Shown: positions 17,220 through 25,064 of the stretch, in pieces
How positions within the stretch are numbered: the first letter of the stretch is position 1
How the letters are laid out: each line of letters starts with the position of its first letter
Origin: Veillonella rogosae JCM 15642
GTDB taxonomy: Bacteria; Bacillota; Negativicutes; Veillonellales; Veillonellaceae
Direction: 5' to 3'
DNA: 64,000 bases
NCBI RefSeq assembly: GCF_002959775.1
Contig: NZ_PPCX01000010.1
Coordinates: 310,001 to 374,000, forward strand
Translations under genes and position numbers: made by a program
The notes under the pieces: model-generated
Database searches by the model: none
What the model saw: only the letters and a program-made list of their open reading frames with translations
What the model was told of the DNA's origin: nothing

Positions 17220-17255
17220 TTATTTTTCAAGGTAAGGTTTTAACTGATCTGGCAT
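17220..17255 (-). CDS. Candidate 11-codon mini-ORF after glutathione peroxidase
   Basis: The ATG follows AAGGAGAAAAAAC, a textbook ribosome site, and encodes MPDQLKPYLEK before TAA. It begins 21 bp after the peroxidase stop and ends just before the terminator, so it is probably transcribed with that gene. It may be a real micropeptide or the leftover start of a deleted gene. I recognise no family. Confidence 0.35.
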   Translation of the reverse strand: MPDQLKPYLEK

Positions 17256-17275
17256 GTTTTTTCTCCTTGATTAAA

Positions 17276-17818
17276 TTATAGCAGTTCATTGATGAAGGGT
17301 TCCATTTCAGCCGGTTTCACAACAGGCTCGAAGCGCCCTACTACATTACCTTTACGATCTATAACAAACTTAGTAAAATTCCACTTTACCTCATCGTCTT
17401 TTAAATAGTTAGGATCAATGCCATTGAGATAGTCTGTAAGCATTTCTGTCTTATCACTAGGTGGGAACCCTTTAAATGGTTGTTCTTTAATCATATATTT
17501 GAATAGGTCTAAGGCACTTTCATCACGCACATCAGATTTCCCCATCACAGTAAAAGTAACACCATAATTCAATTTGCAAAAGGATTGGATTTCGTTATTA
17601 GAGCCAGGTTCTTCTTCTCCAAATTGGTTAGACGGAACAGCAATAATTTCTAGACCTTGGTCTTTATATTTCTTATAAAGAGCCTCTAACCCATCATATT
17701 GATGAGTAAAACCACATTTACTAGCAGTATTAACAATAACAAGCACTTTACCTTCAAAGTCTTTTAAGCTTTGCTCTTCACCAGCTTTATTGAGTAAAGA
17801 GTAATCATATACAGTCAT
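17276..17818 (-). CDS. Glutathione/thioredoxin-dependent peroxidase (GPx family, Cys type)
   Basis: Cytoplasmic peroxidase of 180 residues that reduces hydroperoxides. The start follows TAGGAGGCATATC. The catalytic set is complete: Cys in NTASKCGFTHQY (no selenocysteine), Gln in VPSNQFGEEEPGS, and Trp/Asn in KWNFTKFVIDRKG. A second Cys in SFCKLNYGVTF suggests the thioredoxin-recycled mechanism common in bacterial GPx proteins. It would serve oxygen tolerance in an anaerobe, together with the SodA encoded elsewhere in the window. Confidence 0.93.
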   Translation of the reverse strand: MTVYDYSLLNKAGEEQSLKDFEGKVLVIVNTASKCGFTHQYDGLEALYKKYKDQGLEIIAVPSNQFGEEEPGSNNEIQSFCKLNYGVTFTVMGKSDVRDESALDLFKYMIKEQPFKGFPPSDKTEMLTDYLNGIDPNYLKDDEVKWNFTKFVIDRKGNVVGRFEPVVKPAEMEPFINELL

Positions 17819-17942
17819 GATATGCCTCCTAAAAATAGAGTGTATTTGCACTTTCACAAGGACAAATACACTCTATATAACTATCCTAGATAGAGCTTTA
17901 ACATATTACAATTATTATACTAAAAAGTTTTATTAACCGATA

Positions 17943-18737
17943 CTATCCCAATAATGTTTTCACGTCATAGCCAAATTTAGCTGTTGTTTCAGCAGCTGTT
18001 TTTTGCCATTCTGTAGGTGCTGTGCCGTCTTTCTCAAGGAAGAATCCAGAGTCAAGATAGCGGATAATAATATAGTTGGAATCTTTTTGATCAAAGCCAT
18101 TACCTCGACTGAAGTCAATGCCATGACCTGTATTGCGCGTTACAATGGCCTCCAACAAAGGTAATGTGATGGCATTCAATGTGATTTTCATATCAGGAGA
18201 ATCAAACATCTTTTTAAGGAATGAGCTAGGCTTTTCTTCCTTGTATACTAAAAGCTTACTAATCGTGCCATTAGATGCACATACTACGCGACGGATATCT
18301 GTAATAGGAATATCTACCTTGCCATTTGAGATAACACCGTTTTTAATAGTGATTTCTCGTTTACCCATAATGGAATAGTCCAATGGTAATTGAAGAGTAT
18401 CCAAATTTGCAGGGAAGTCTGCTGTCAATTTATGACGCGCAAACGCGGCAATAATTGCTTTTGTTTCACGAATGTTGTGACCAGCATTAGATTCTGTACG
18501 GTCCGTATCTAAATCTTGGCCTTCTATATTTTTCCAATTATGGTCTCTAAACATAATCGTATAATTACTATTTGAATTTAGATATCTTGTAAGATATAGC
18601 TCATTTACATCTTCAAAATCAATGTCAGTTATAACCGTACCATTTGCATCTTTGCAAAGTACACCATTGTAACTAATTGTTAAAGTACGATCATTACCTT
18701 CAAAAACAACGGGATTTGTGTCGAATACAGAAATCAT
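17943..18737 (-). CDS. Hypothetical protein, 264 residues
   Basis: Not recognised. A soluble protein without signal peptide or membrane segment. The N-terminal half is beta-rich (VVFEGNDRTLTISYNGVLCKD) and may form a PH-like or GRAM-like fold; the central part has DIRRVVCASNGTISKLLVYKEE. No catalytic motif stands out. The ATG is preceded by AAGGAGAGGGCT. It is a single-gene unit, and its upstream region carries three overlapping palindromes, so it may be under dedicated control. Confidence 0.6.
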   Translation of the reverse strand: MISVFDTNPVVFEGNDRTLTISYNGVLCKDANGTVITDIDFEDVNELYLTRYLNSNSNYTIMFRDHNWKNIEGQDLDTDRTESNAGHNIRETKAIIAAFARHKLTADFPANLDTLQLPLDYSIMGKREITIKNGVISNGKVDIPITDIRRVVCASNGTISKLLVYKEEKPSSFLKKMFDSPDMKITLNAITLPLLEAIVTRNTGHGIDFSRGNGFDQKDSNYIIIRYLDSGFFLEKDGTAPTEWQKTAAETTAKFGYDVKTLLG

Positions 18738-18771
18738 AGCCCTCTCCTTTTCACGCCTCTAAACACAATTA

Positions 18772-18826
18772 CACTTGTACATATCAAGTGCATGCACTCA
18801 ATACATTGATTAAATATATTAATCAA
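18772..18826. promoter_or_regulatory. Cluster of palindromes upstream of the 264-residue protein
   Basis: Three inverted repeats: CACTTG/CAAGTG (18772-18790), the perfect 12-mer AGTGCATGCACT (18787-18798) and TTGATTAA/TTAATCAA with a five-base centre (18806-18826). They begin 35 bp before the start codon and could be operators. Confidence 0.45.
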
Positions 18827-18974
18827 ATACTATCAACTTAATCTTACACCTTCTATATAAGTTTAAACAACTACTATATTTTTCTCACACTCTATATTCT
18901 AAATTATCTGACAAACACTAGATGCTTTCACCAATATATTTACAATAGATATCAAACAATATCTGTATAAAACA

Positions 18975-19004
18975 AAAAAGCTGATTCCGAAGAATCAGCT
19001 TTTT
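18975..19004 (-). terminator. Terminator of pta
   Basis: AAAAAGCTGATTC/GAATCAGCTTTTT with a four-base loop, 40 bp after the pta stop codon. Confidence 0.9.
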
Positions 19005-19043
19005 ATATTTCATTGAATCGTTCAAATGAAGTTATTGTGTAAA

Positions 19044-20042
19044 TTAGATGCTTTCAACAGCAGTGATTGCAGCAACCTCTACAATGTCTTGAGCAGAGCA
19101 ACCGCGGGAAAGGTCATGGATAGGCGCAGCCAAACCTTGAATCAATGGACCAATAGCTTCAGCATCAGCGAAACGTTGAACCAATTTGTAACCAATGTTA
19201 GCAGATTGAAGATCAGGGAAGATCAAGATGTTAGCTTTACCAGCTACCTCAGAGCCAGGAGCTTTTCTTTCTGCTACGGAAGGAACGATGGAAGCGTCCA
19301 ATTGTAATTCGCCGTCGAATTTGAAGTCTACATTACGTTCTTTCAAAATGTTAACAGCTTCTACTACTTTGTCTACTTCTGGAGTGGAAGCGGAACCTTT
19401 AGTGGAGAAGGACAACATGGATACGCGAGGATCAGCCATACCAACAACTTTGCGAGCTTTTTCTACAGTGGATTCTGCGATATCAGCTAATTGTTCGCTA
19501 GTTGGGTTAGGCAATACGCCACAGTCGGAGAAGATGAGTACGCCATCATCACCATATTCTTTTTTATTTGTGAACATAACCATTGTGGAAGATACAGTTT
19601 TAAGGCCTGGTTTAGTGCCTACAACTTGTAATGCAGCGCGCAATACGTTTGCAGTTGGGCAAGCGGAACCAGCAACCATGCCGTCTACTTCGCCAAGACG
19701 AACAAGCATAGCGCCGAAGAACAAGCAGTCGCCTTTCATAGTTGCGTCAGCTTTTTCAGGAGTCATACCTTTTTTAGCGCGCAATTCTACGAATGTATCA
19801 ACCATTTCTTGGTAACGAGCGTAGTTAGCTGGATCGATGATTTCAGCACCTTCGATGGATACGCCAGCAGCTTTAGCAGCTTCAGCGATTTCAGCAGGGT
19901 TACCTACTAATACAGGTGTACAGAAACCTTCTTTTAAAATAGTTTCAGTAGCTACCAAAACGCGTTCGTCTTGGTACTCTGGCAATACGACTTTTTTACC
20001 TAATGGTTTTACTTGGTTTTTCAAATTTTGAATTAAATCCAC
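19044..20042 (-). CDS. pta: Phosphate acetyltransferase
   Basis: Converts acetyl-CoA and phosphate to acetyl phosphate in acetate-forming energy metabolism. The protein of 332 residues is the short, catalytic-domain-only form. Family marks include KKVVLPEYQDERVL at the N-terminus, VDGMVAGSACPTANVLRAALQVVG near 110, and the PTA signature region LIFPDLQSANIGYKLVQRFADAEAIGP near 275. The start is a GTG eight bases after GGAGG; the in-frame extension upstream lacks a ribosome site. It is monocistronic, divergent from the LUD-domain gene. No ackA is in the window. Confidence 0.95.
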   Translation of the reverse strand: MDLIQNLKNQVKPLGKKVVLPEYQDERVLVATETILKEGFCTPVLVGNPAEIAEAAKAAGVSIEGAEIIDPANYARYQEMVDTFVELRAKKGMTPEKADATMKGDCLFFGAMLVRLGEVDGMVAGSACPTANVLRAALQVVGTKPGLKTVSSTMVMFTNKKEYGDDGVLIFSDCGVLPNPTSEQLADIAESTVEKARKVVGMADPRVSMLSFSTKGSASTPEVDKVVEAVNILKERNVDFKFDGELQLDASIVPSVAERKAPGSEVAGKANILIFPDLQSANIGYKLVQRFADAEAIGPLIQGLAAPIHDLSRGCSAQDIVEVAAITAVESI

Positions 20043-20164
20043 GATTTTTGCCTCCTTAACATTGGCATTACGCCATATCAATACTATTATTATAGCAAAT
20101 TCAACCTATTGGTAAAAGTAAAAATTATTTCTCACCCTATCACTCCTAGTTTTATACCCTTTTG

Positions 20165-20272
20165 GTGAAAGTTGGAATCCATTCCAACTTTTCTAGTATC
20201 TAGCAATGAATTGGGATTTCATTCCAACTTTTACACCATTTTACGACTAATTAGGATTCAATTCCAACTTTC
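20165..20272. repeat. Three 40-bp-spaced direct repeats with palindromic cores
   Basis: ATTCCAACTTT starts at 20181, 20221 and 20261, exactly 40 bp apart (near four DNA turns). Each copy is preceded by a GGA-T-rich half-site; in the first copy GTTGGAAT-CC-ATTCCAAC is a perfect palindrome. They lie in the divergent region between pta and the LUD gene, as an array of operators would. Confidence 0.65.
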
Positions 20273-20397
20273 AGTAGAAGATTACGAAGAAAGCTTAACC
20301 CTTTTATTGAGCTGTTTACACATAAAAGGTTACAATAATAGAAACTACAGATTCTTTCAAATTCCTAATTATAGTCATACATCTATTAGGAGGCCCC

Positions 20398-21075
20398 ATG
20401 GCAAATACAGAAACGACCATCAATGCCGTTGTTAATCCGCAAAACAACGATGCACCTATAGATATAGAGAAAACGATTAAAGCCTTAGAACGCAATAAAT
20501 TCGTGGCCCATTATTTTGAAACGGCCGCCGAAGCCGTTGCGTATCTAAAAAACCGCATCCAAAACAAATGTGTAGCCATCGGCGATTCTCGCACTTTATT
20601 AGAAATAGGTGTTCATGATGCTTTATCTGAGGTCAACGAGGACATCACAGACATTCAGCGTCCCCTGCCCGGTGAAAGCTTTCGCGATACGGCGTTACGC
20701 ACCATGGGACGCGATGTATTTCTCACCTCGGTAAATGCCCTTTCACAAACGGGAGAGATGGTGAATATCGACGGCACAGGCAATCGTGTAGCAGCCTCCT
20801 TATTTGGCTCCCAAGAGGTATTCTTTGTACTAGGTATTAACAAGATTACCCCTGATTTAGCCTCTGCCATTTATCGCGCACGCAATGTAGCGGCGCCCCT
20901 CAATAGTAAACTCAACAAAAAGAGTACGCTCAACCCTTGCGCTACATTAGAGCAACAATGTTATGATTGCGGATCTTCTGACCGCATCTGTAATGCCTTA
21001 ACTATTTACTATAAAAAGATGCGCAATATGCAAACCATGGAAGTCATTGTCATCAATGAATCTTTAGGCTTCTAA
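20398..21075 (+). CDS. LUD-domain (LutC-like) protein
   Basis: Protein of 225 residues with a LUD domain: IEKTIKALERNKFVAHYFETAAEAVAYL, then NKCVAIGDSRTLLEIGV, and the conserved FFVLGINKITPDLASAIYRARNVAAPLNSKLN near the C-terminus. A Cys-rich tail CATLEQQCYDCGSSDRIC could bind a metal or cluster. LutC proteins belong to the lactate-oxidation LutABC system, but lutA and lutB are absent here and this is the stand-alone type of unknown function. Start set by TAGGAGGCCCC. The three spaced repeats upstream suggest dedicated regulation. Its 3' end overlaps the convergent XRE gene by 23 bp. Confidence 0.78.
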   Translation: MANTETTINAVVNPQNNDAPIDIEKTIKALERNKFVAHYFETAAEAVAYLKNRIQNKCVAIGDSRTLLEIGVHDALSEVNEDITDIQRPLPGESFRDTALRTMGRDVFLTSVNALSQTGEMVNIDGTGNRVAASLFGSQEVFFVLGINKITPDLASAIYRARNVAAPLNSKLNKKSTLNPCATLEQQCYDCGSSDRICNALTIYYKKMRNMQTMEVIVINESLGF

Positions 21076-21328
21076 TAGCTTGAGGGCCATTTAGAAAGTC
21101 TTGAACACTCAACTGCCCAAGTCCATTGACGACTCTATAAATCGTAGACCATCTAGGGTCGATGGCACCACTTTCAAGATCACTTATATAAGATTGAGCT
21201 AGACCTGATTTATCTGCTAATTGATACTGTGTCATGCCCAATTGTCTGCGCCAAAGCAAAATCAACACACCGAGTTTGTGAACTTCTTGTCGAATTTGTA
21301 AATCTCGACAACAAACGATAGGATTCAT
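21053..21328 (-). CDS. XRE-type helix-turn-helix regulator
   Basis: Small DNA-binding protein of 91 residues. The motif RRQLGMTQYQLADKSGLAQSYISDLESGAIDPRWSTIYRVVNGLGQLS is a typical XRE/Cro helix-turn-helix, preceded by a helical N-terminus. The ATG has GAGGTTGGT upstream. It is convergent with, and overlaps, the LUD gene, so the two transcripts share antisense sequence at their 3' ends. It is a candidate for binding the three repeats upstream of that gene, but this is inference only. Confidence 0.8.
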   Translation of the reverse strand: MNPIVCCRDLQIRQEVHKLGVLILLWRRQLGMTQYQLADKSGLAQSYISDLESGAIDPRWSTIYRVVNGLGQLSVQDFLNGPQAIRSLKIH

Positions 21329-21794
21329 ACCAACCTCTATCTACTTTCACACTCAACACATGCTTATGACCTAACTATAACGATTAACTGTTGGCGCTGA
21401 CTAGTAGCAGTTGAAAAGTGATAACGTAAAAGCCTTAATAAAAACTAACATCCACAGTAGTTCTATTAAGGCTTTTTTCTACGTCTATTAAGTTATGTCC
21501 GATTTCATCAATTCGTGGAATTTTAGTATATCTAGAAAGAGTTAAGGCTAAAAATACAGGTATTGCACGCAACAAACTCAGTGTTTATAAGCATTTATCG
21601 CGACTTCTATACATTATCTATACAGGAAAGGCAAATTTGAATTCTAATATCATCCTGTATTAGCCTACATCATAATAGGTACATATATGCATTTCCGCTC
21701 CACTTTTACCTTAATCTGAAAACAATAATAAAACACTGCTAAAACAATATAAGGATTAAGACCTTATAGTAAAAAAATATTCAAATCCTTATAG
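21329..21794. other. Intergenic region left of the insertion sequence
   Basis: Contains a hairpin with arms near AAAGCCTTAATA/TATTAAGGCTTT (about 21430-21476), an open but start-less plus frame ending at 21663, and the direct repeat CCTTATAGTAAAAA at 21762 and 21787. No gene could be supported; the start-less frame may be decayed coding sequence. Confidence 0.5.
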
Positions 21795-23159
21795 TAAAAA
21801 GGGGGTTATAGGACAAAACGTGTTGGTACTTTAATCCCAATCATTGAAAGATAATTTGTCATAGTTATGCAAATCACCCCAAGAAATGGCATCCCCCCAA
21901 GTTGGAATTATGCCTTGAAGTTGGGCTCTTTCATTCATAGAACTATATATTTTAGAAATACTTGCATCAGTTGGCATTACCTTAAGTATTTCTTTTGCAG
22001 AAAGCGGTCTTGGTGAGTGTAAATAACACCACCAAAAGACCGCTTTTATGCGTTTTTCTACAGACATCCCTCGATGGTAACGCAATAAACGTCTGAGTTG
22101 TGCGTTTACTCCGCCTTCAATAGGGTTATTAGTCCTCGGACATTCTTTATCCAACACCAATGTTTCATCTAAATATCGAAACATTGTCTCTGTATTAATT
22201 AATACCACTAGAGAGTTATAGGCTTTTAATAATCGTTCATGCGTAGCTCTTAAATTATCATTACTATCACGTGTCATTTCACTTAGAAACTCTTTAAAAG
22301 TCACCCTCCAATTAAATAATCGTTGAATCCATATTTTTGCATCTTCCTGTGTTTTTACGTTATATAAATCGCTTGCTAAATCTTTTAACATAATGCCTGC
22401 TAATGTCTTAGGCCGCCTAGTAGTGTAACGATGTACTTGCCATACGGCATGAACAATACAACGTTGAAGCTTGGCGGTACGCCAAACTTTTTTTAATGCT
22501 TTTCTAAGACCAGGTCCACCATCAGAAACGACCACAATGGGTGTCGCTATTCGCTGCATAAGAGCTTGCCATGAGCGAGACTGTTCTGACCTACATAAAT
22601 ACCACCCTAATACATATTCACCATCATAACAGATCAAAATACAAGCTTTTTTAGCTAAGTAAATACCATCAACGAATACCACATCTCTCGAGGTTTCAAT
22701 TTTGGGCGGCATAGGCCATATTTGCCAGAAATCAGCTATCTGTCTACGAAATGTACGGCCCTGCCCAGGCATGTCCTGTTGTGTTTCTTTACTAAATAAC
22801 CAATTTAGAAATCGATGAAAACATTTAGTAGTATTATCAATAGTTTGTGTAAAGGTGATGTTACACTGCTTACAATGCCATCGTTGTGATCCAGCTTTAG
22901 TTTTCCCATATTTTTGACAAGAAAATCCACAATTTATACATCTTACCAGCATGATTATTCCCTCCACTTAGAACACGATTTTCTAAGAAGATATAACCTT
23001 ATTGAAGCCAGTAAAATCAAGGGGTTTGGGACTTTTTACCAACACATTTTGTCCACCCTCTAAGTTTATCAAAAGAACTTAAAATGGCGATGGAAGCAGT
23101 AATTTACTGGCCCCATCGCCTATAAAACCAACACGTTTTGTCCTATAACCCTAAAAAGG
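21795..23159. mobile_element. Intact IS1249-type (IS256 family) insertion sequence with target duplication
   Basis: The element spans 21803-23151 (1349 bp). Its ends are perfect 24-bp inverted repeats, left from GGGTTATAGGACAAAACGTG (21803-21826) and right as the exact complement (23128-23151). It is bracketed by the 8-bp duplication TAAAAAGG at 21795-21802 and 23152-23159, the length expected for the IS256 family. One transposase gene fills it. Intact ends, an intact gene and an unmutated duplication point to a recent insertion. The target is the terminator tail after the gltA-like gene. Confidence 0.93.
21831..22952 (-). CDS. IS1249-type transposase (IS256 family)
   Basis: DDE transposase of 373 residues. 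A zinc ribbon at the N-terminus (CINCGFSC … WHCKQCNITF) is typical of the IS1249 branch. Catalytic residues are placed in VVFVDGIYLAKKA (first Asp), PIVVVSDGGPGLRKALK (second Asp) and NNPIEGGVNAQLRRLLRYHRGM (Glu). The ATG follows GGAGGGAATAATC; an in-frame start five codons earlier would sit on that site. The gene is complete, ending four bases inside the left inverted repeat region. Confidence 0.9.
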   Translation of the reverse strand: MLVRCINCGFSCQKYGKTKAGSQRWHCKQCNITFTQTIDNTTKCFHRFLNWLFSKETQQDMPGQGRTFRRQIADFWQIWPMPPKIETSRDVVFVDGIYLAKKACILICYDGEYVLGWYLCRSEQSRSWQALMQRIATPIVVVSDGGPGLRKALKKVWRTAKLQRCIVHAVWQVHRYTTRRPKTLAGIMLKDLASDLYNVKTQEDAKIWIQRLFNWRVTFKEFLSEMTRDSNDNLRATHERLLKAYNSLVVLINTETMFRYLDETLVLDKECPRTNNPIEGGVNAQLRRLLRYHRGMSVEKRIKAVFWWCYLHSPRPLSAKEILKVMPTDASISKIYSSMNERAQLQGIIPTWGDAISWGDLHNYDKLSFNDWD

Positions 23160-23185
23160 GCCTATACTAAGTATAGACCCCTTTG
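23153..23185 (-). terminator. Terminator of the gltA-like gene, abutted by the insertion sequence
   Basis: AAAGGGCCTATAC/GTATAGACCCCTTT hairpin just after the stop codon. Its T-tract on the minus strand is part of the duplicated target, so the element landed immediately behind a still-functional terminator. Confidence 0.75.
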
Positions 23186-23200
23186 ATTATCTCTATAAGA

Positions 23201-24553
23201 TTATTCAGTAATGCTATCTTGCGCTTTTTTGATTTCCATGTATTTAACCATGCCGTCAACAGCTTTTTTAGCTTCACGCATAGCGAGTACTACAGTAGCA
23301 GGTTTATGTACTACGTCACCGCCAGCGAATACGCCTTTACGGTTAGTCATACCATATGGATCCTCTGCAGTAATGATGTAGCCTTTATCGTCTACTTGTA
23401 GATTATTACCTTCACCGATGAGACGAGCATTTGGTTTATGCCCAGCAGCGATGATAATTTTATCTACAGGCATAACTTGGAAGTTACCTGTGCCGTGGAT
23501 ACCTGCACCATCGTCGTTAAGCGCCATGACTTCGTATTTGAAACCTTCTACTTTATCTTTGCCTTCTACAGCTACTGGAGAAGCGAACCATTGGAATTGA
23601 ACCCCTTCAGCACGTGCTTCTTCGTATTCAGATAACAATGCTGGCATTTGTTCTTGGCTACGACGATACGCTACAGTTACGGCTTCACAGCCTAAACGTA
23701 CACATGTACGAGCCGCATCCATCGCTACGTTACCACCACCGATGATAATGACACGATCACCTTTTTTCACAGGAATTAGAGACTCATCAAGATCGCCGTT
23801 TTCTACTAATTGTACATTCGTCAACAAGTACATCGCTTGGAATACGCCGTGTACTTCATCATTTTCCATACGTACTTCTTGAGGAATATGAGTACCAGTA
23901 CCGATAAAGATGGAATCAAAGCCTTCAGCAAAAAGATCATCCAATGTTTTATCTTGACCGATAAATATATTACATACGAATTTAACACCTAAACCTTCAA
24001 GACGAGCGATTTCACGACGTACAACAGATTTAGACAAACGGAATTCTGGAATACCGAATAAGAGTACGCCACCTGGTTCAGATTGGCCTTCAAATACAGT
24101 TACATTATAGCCAAGCTTAGCCATATCGCCTGCTACGGACAAGCCTGCAGGACCAGAACCTACTACAGCTACATTACCAAGATTTTGTTGGATTTTCTTA
24201 GGTTTGCGAAGTTCATTGATACTTTCAAAGTCAGCAGCAAAGCGTTCCAATTTACCGATATTGATAGGCGGTTTTTTCGCCTTGTTCATAATACAATTGC
24301 CTTCACATTGATTTTCACGTGGACATACGCGACCACAAATGGATGGCAAGTTGGTCCGTTCCGCCAAAATATCATTGGCTAAACCAAAGTTACCGTGTGC
24401 GATGGCTTGGATGAAACGAGGAATTTCGTTTTCAATAGGACAGCCCATTTGACACAATGGTCTTGGACAGTTGAGACAACGTTTCGCCTCGGCGAGCGCT
24501 TCCTCCATCGTATAATCCGCATCAAAATGTAGTGGTTTTAATTCGTTACTCAT
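23201..24553 (-). CDS. gltA: NADPH-dependent glutamate synthase small-subunit-like oxidoreductase
   Basis: FAD/iron-sulfur oxidoreductase of 450 residues. Two cysteine clusters at the N-terminus (CLNCPRPLCQMGCPIENEIP and CGRVCPRENQCEGNC) bind [4Fe-4S]. The FAD fold is VAVVGSGPAGLSVAGDMAKLGY near 130 and the NADPH fold is VIIIGGGNVAMDAARTCVRLG near 270; FAGGDVVHKPATVV near the end is the FAD-closing motif. Such proteins act as the small GOGAT subunit, or as NfnB in electron-bifurcating NADH:ferredoxin:NADP oxidoreductase. Neither a GOGAT large subunit nor NfnA is beside it, so the partner is unknown. The start is fixed by TAGGAGGCATGTGCC. Confidence 0.9.
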   Translation of the reverse strand: MSNELKPLHFDADYTMEEALAEAKRCLNCPRPLCQMGCPIENEIPRFIQAIAHGNFGLANDILAERTNLPSICGRVCPRENQCEGNCIMNKAKKPPINIGKLERFAADFESINELRKPKKIQQNLGNVAVVGSGPAGLSVAGDMAKLGYNVTVFEGQSEPGGVLLFGIPEFRLSKSVVRREIARLEGLGVKFVCNIFIGQDKTLDDLFAEGFDSIFIGTGTHIPQEVRMENDEVHGVFQAMYLLTNVQLVENGDLDESLIPVKKGDRVIIIGGGNVAMDAARTCVRLGCEAVTVAYRRSQEQMPALLSEYEEARAEGVQFQWFASPVAVEGKDKVEGFKYEVMALNDDGAGIHGTGNFQVMPVDKIIIAAGHKPNARLIGEGNNLQVDDKGYIITAEDPYGMTNRKGVFAGGDVVHKPATVVLAMREAKKAVDGMVKYMEIKKAQDSITE

Positions 24554-25064
24554 GGCACATGCCTCCTAACAAGGATCCAGTACTATACTTATACAGCGTT
24601 GCATGCACCTAAACATTCCGATGAGCCCTCTCACATAGGTATGCCGCCACATGCTGCTAACATTTATCTTTTGTAACCATTCGATAGACGTGTGGTCACT
24701 GGTCAGACACACACTATTCTATAGTATATTCTAAATTGTGAAAGTCCCAACAGTCAAGCAAATATAGCACCTTTTGTATACCAATATAGCCCCTATTCAT
24801 GCAAGGATTGCATAGAAAAAGAGGTACCCATTTTAATCGTTTACTATTGGTACGATCGAAGAAGTCATTAATGATGTTTACCAAAACTAGTGTCAACTTT
24901 TGCATATTCTCGTTAACATGTATACTAATAAGAGATACATAAATAGTGAAAGCATTCCTATCTTGGCTTGAAGAAGAAAAACAGCTATTAAAAGAACAGC
25001 TCCACAAGTAATATTCCAATGAATTGAATATTTCAAAAAAAATATTCTTTATACGAGGCCAACT
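24554..25064. other. Divergent intergenic region between gltA and malY-like genes
   Basis: About 510 bp. The gltA leader contains a stem formed by GCATACCTA with TAGGTGCATGC, possibly an untranslated-leader hairpin. Two GTGAAAGY copies lie at 24738 and 24946. A 21-codon coding-like stretch is listed separately. I see no other gene. Confidence 0.5.
24946..25011 (+). CDS. Possible small ORF or gene tail
   Basis: From a GTG the frame reads VKAFLSWLEEEKQLLKEQLHK and stops, a strongly amphipathic helical peptide. There is no ribosome site, and the GTG is part of a GTGAAAGC motif, so it may be the decayed C-terminus of a lost gene instead. Low support. Confidence 0.2.
   Translation: MKAFLSWLEEEKQLLKEQLHK

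Noticed and set aside
20165-20272. Short CRISPR-like spacing (three repeats 40 bp apart)
   Set aside because: The shared core is only about 11-18 bp, degenerate between copies and limited to three units, with no cas genes; an operator array explains it better.
21440-21663. Start-less plus-strand frame reading LVYLERVKAKNTGIARNKLS
   Set aside because: It looks faintly coding, but no start, ribosome site or family could be found. Left as possible decayed sequence in the intergenic entry.
24554-24715. T-box or other known riboswitch in the gltA leader
   Set aside because: A hairpin is visible, but no T-box sequence or other conserved aptamer block was found.
24714-25019. 101-codon minus-strand open frame in the gltA-malY gap
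   Set aside because: Low-complexity composition, no ribosome site and no resemblance to a family; it also lies across repeated motif copies.
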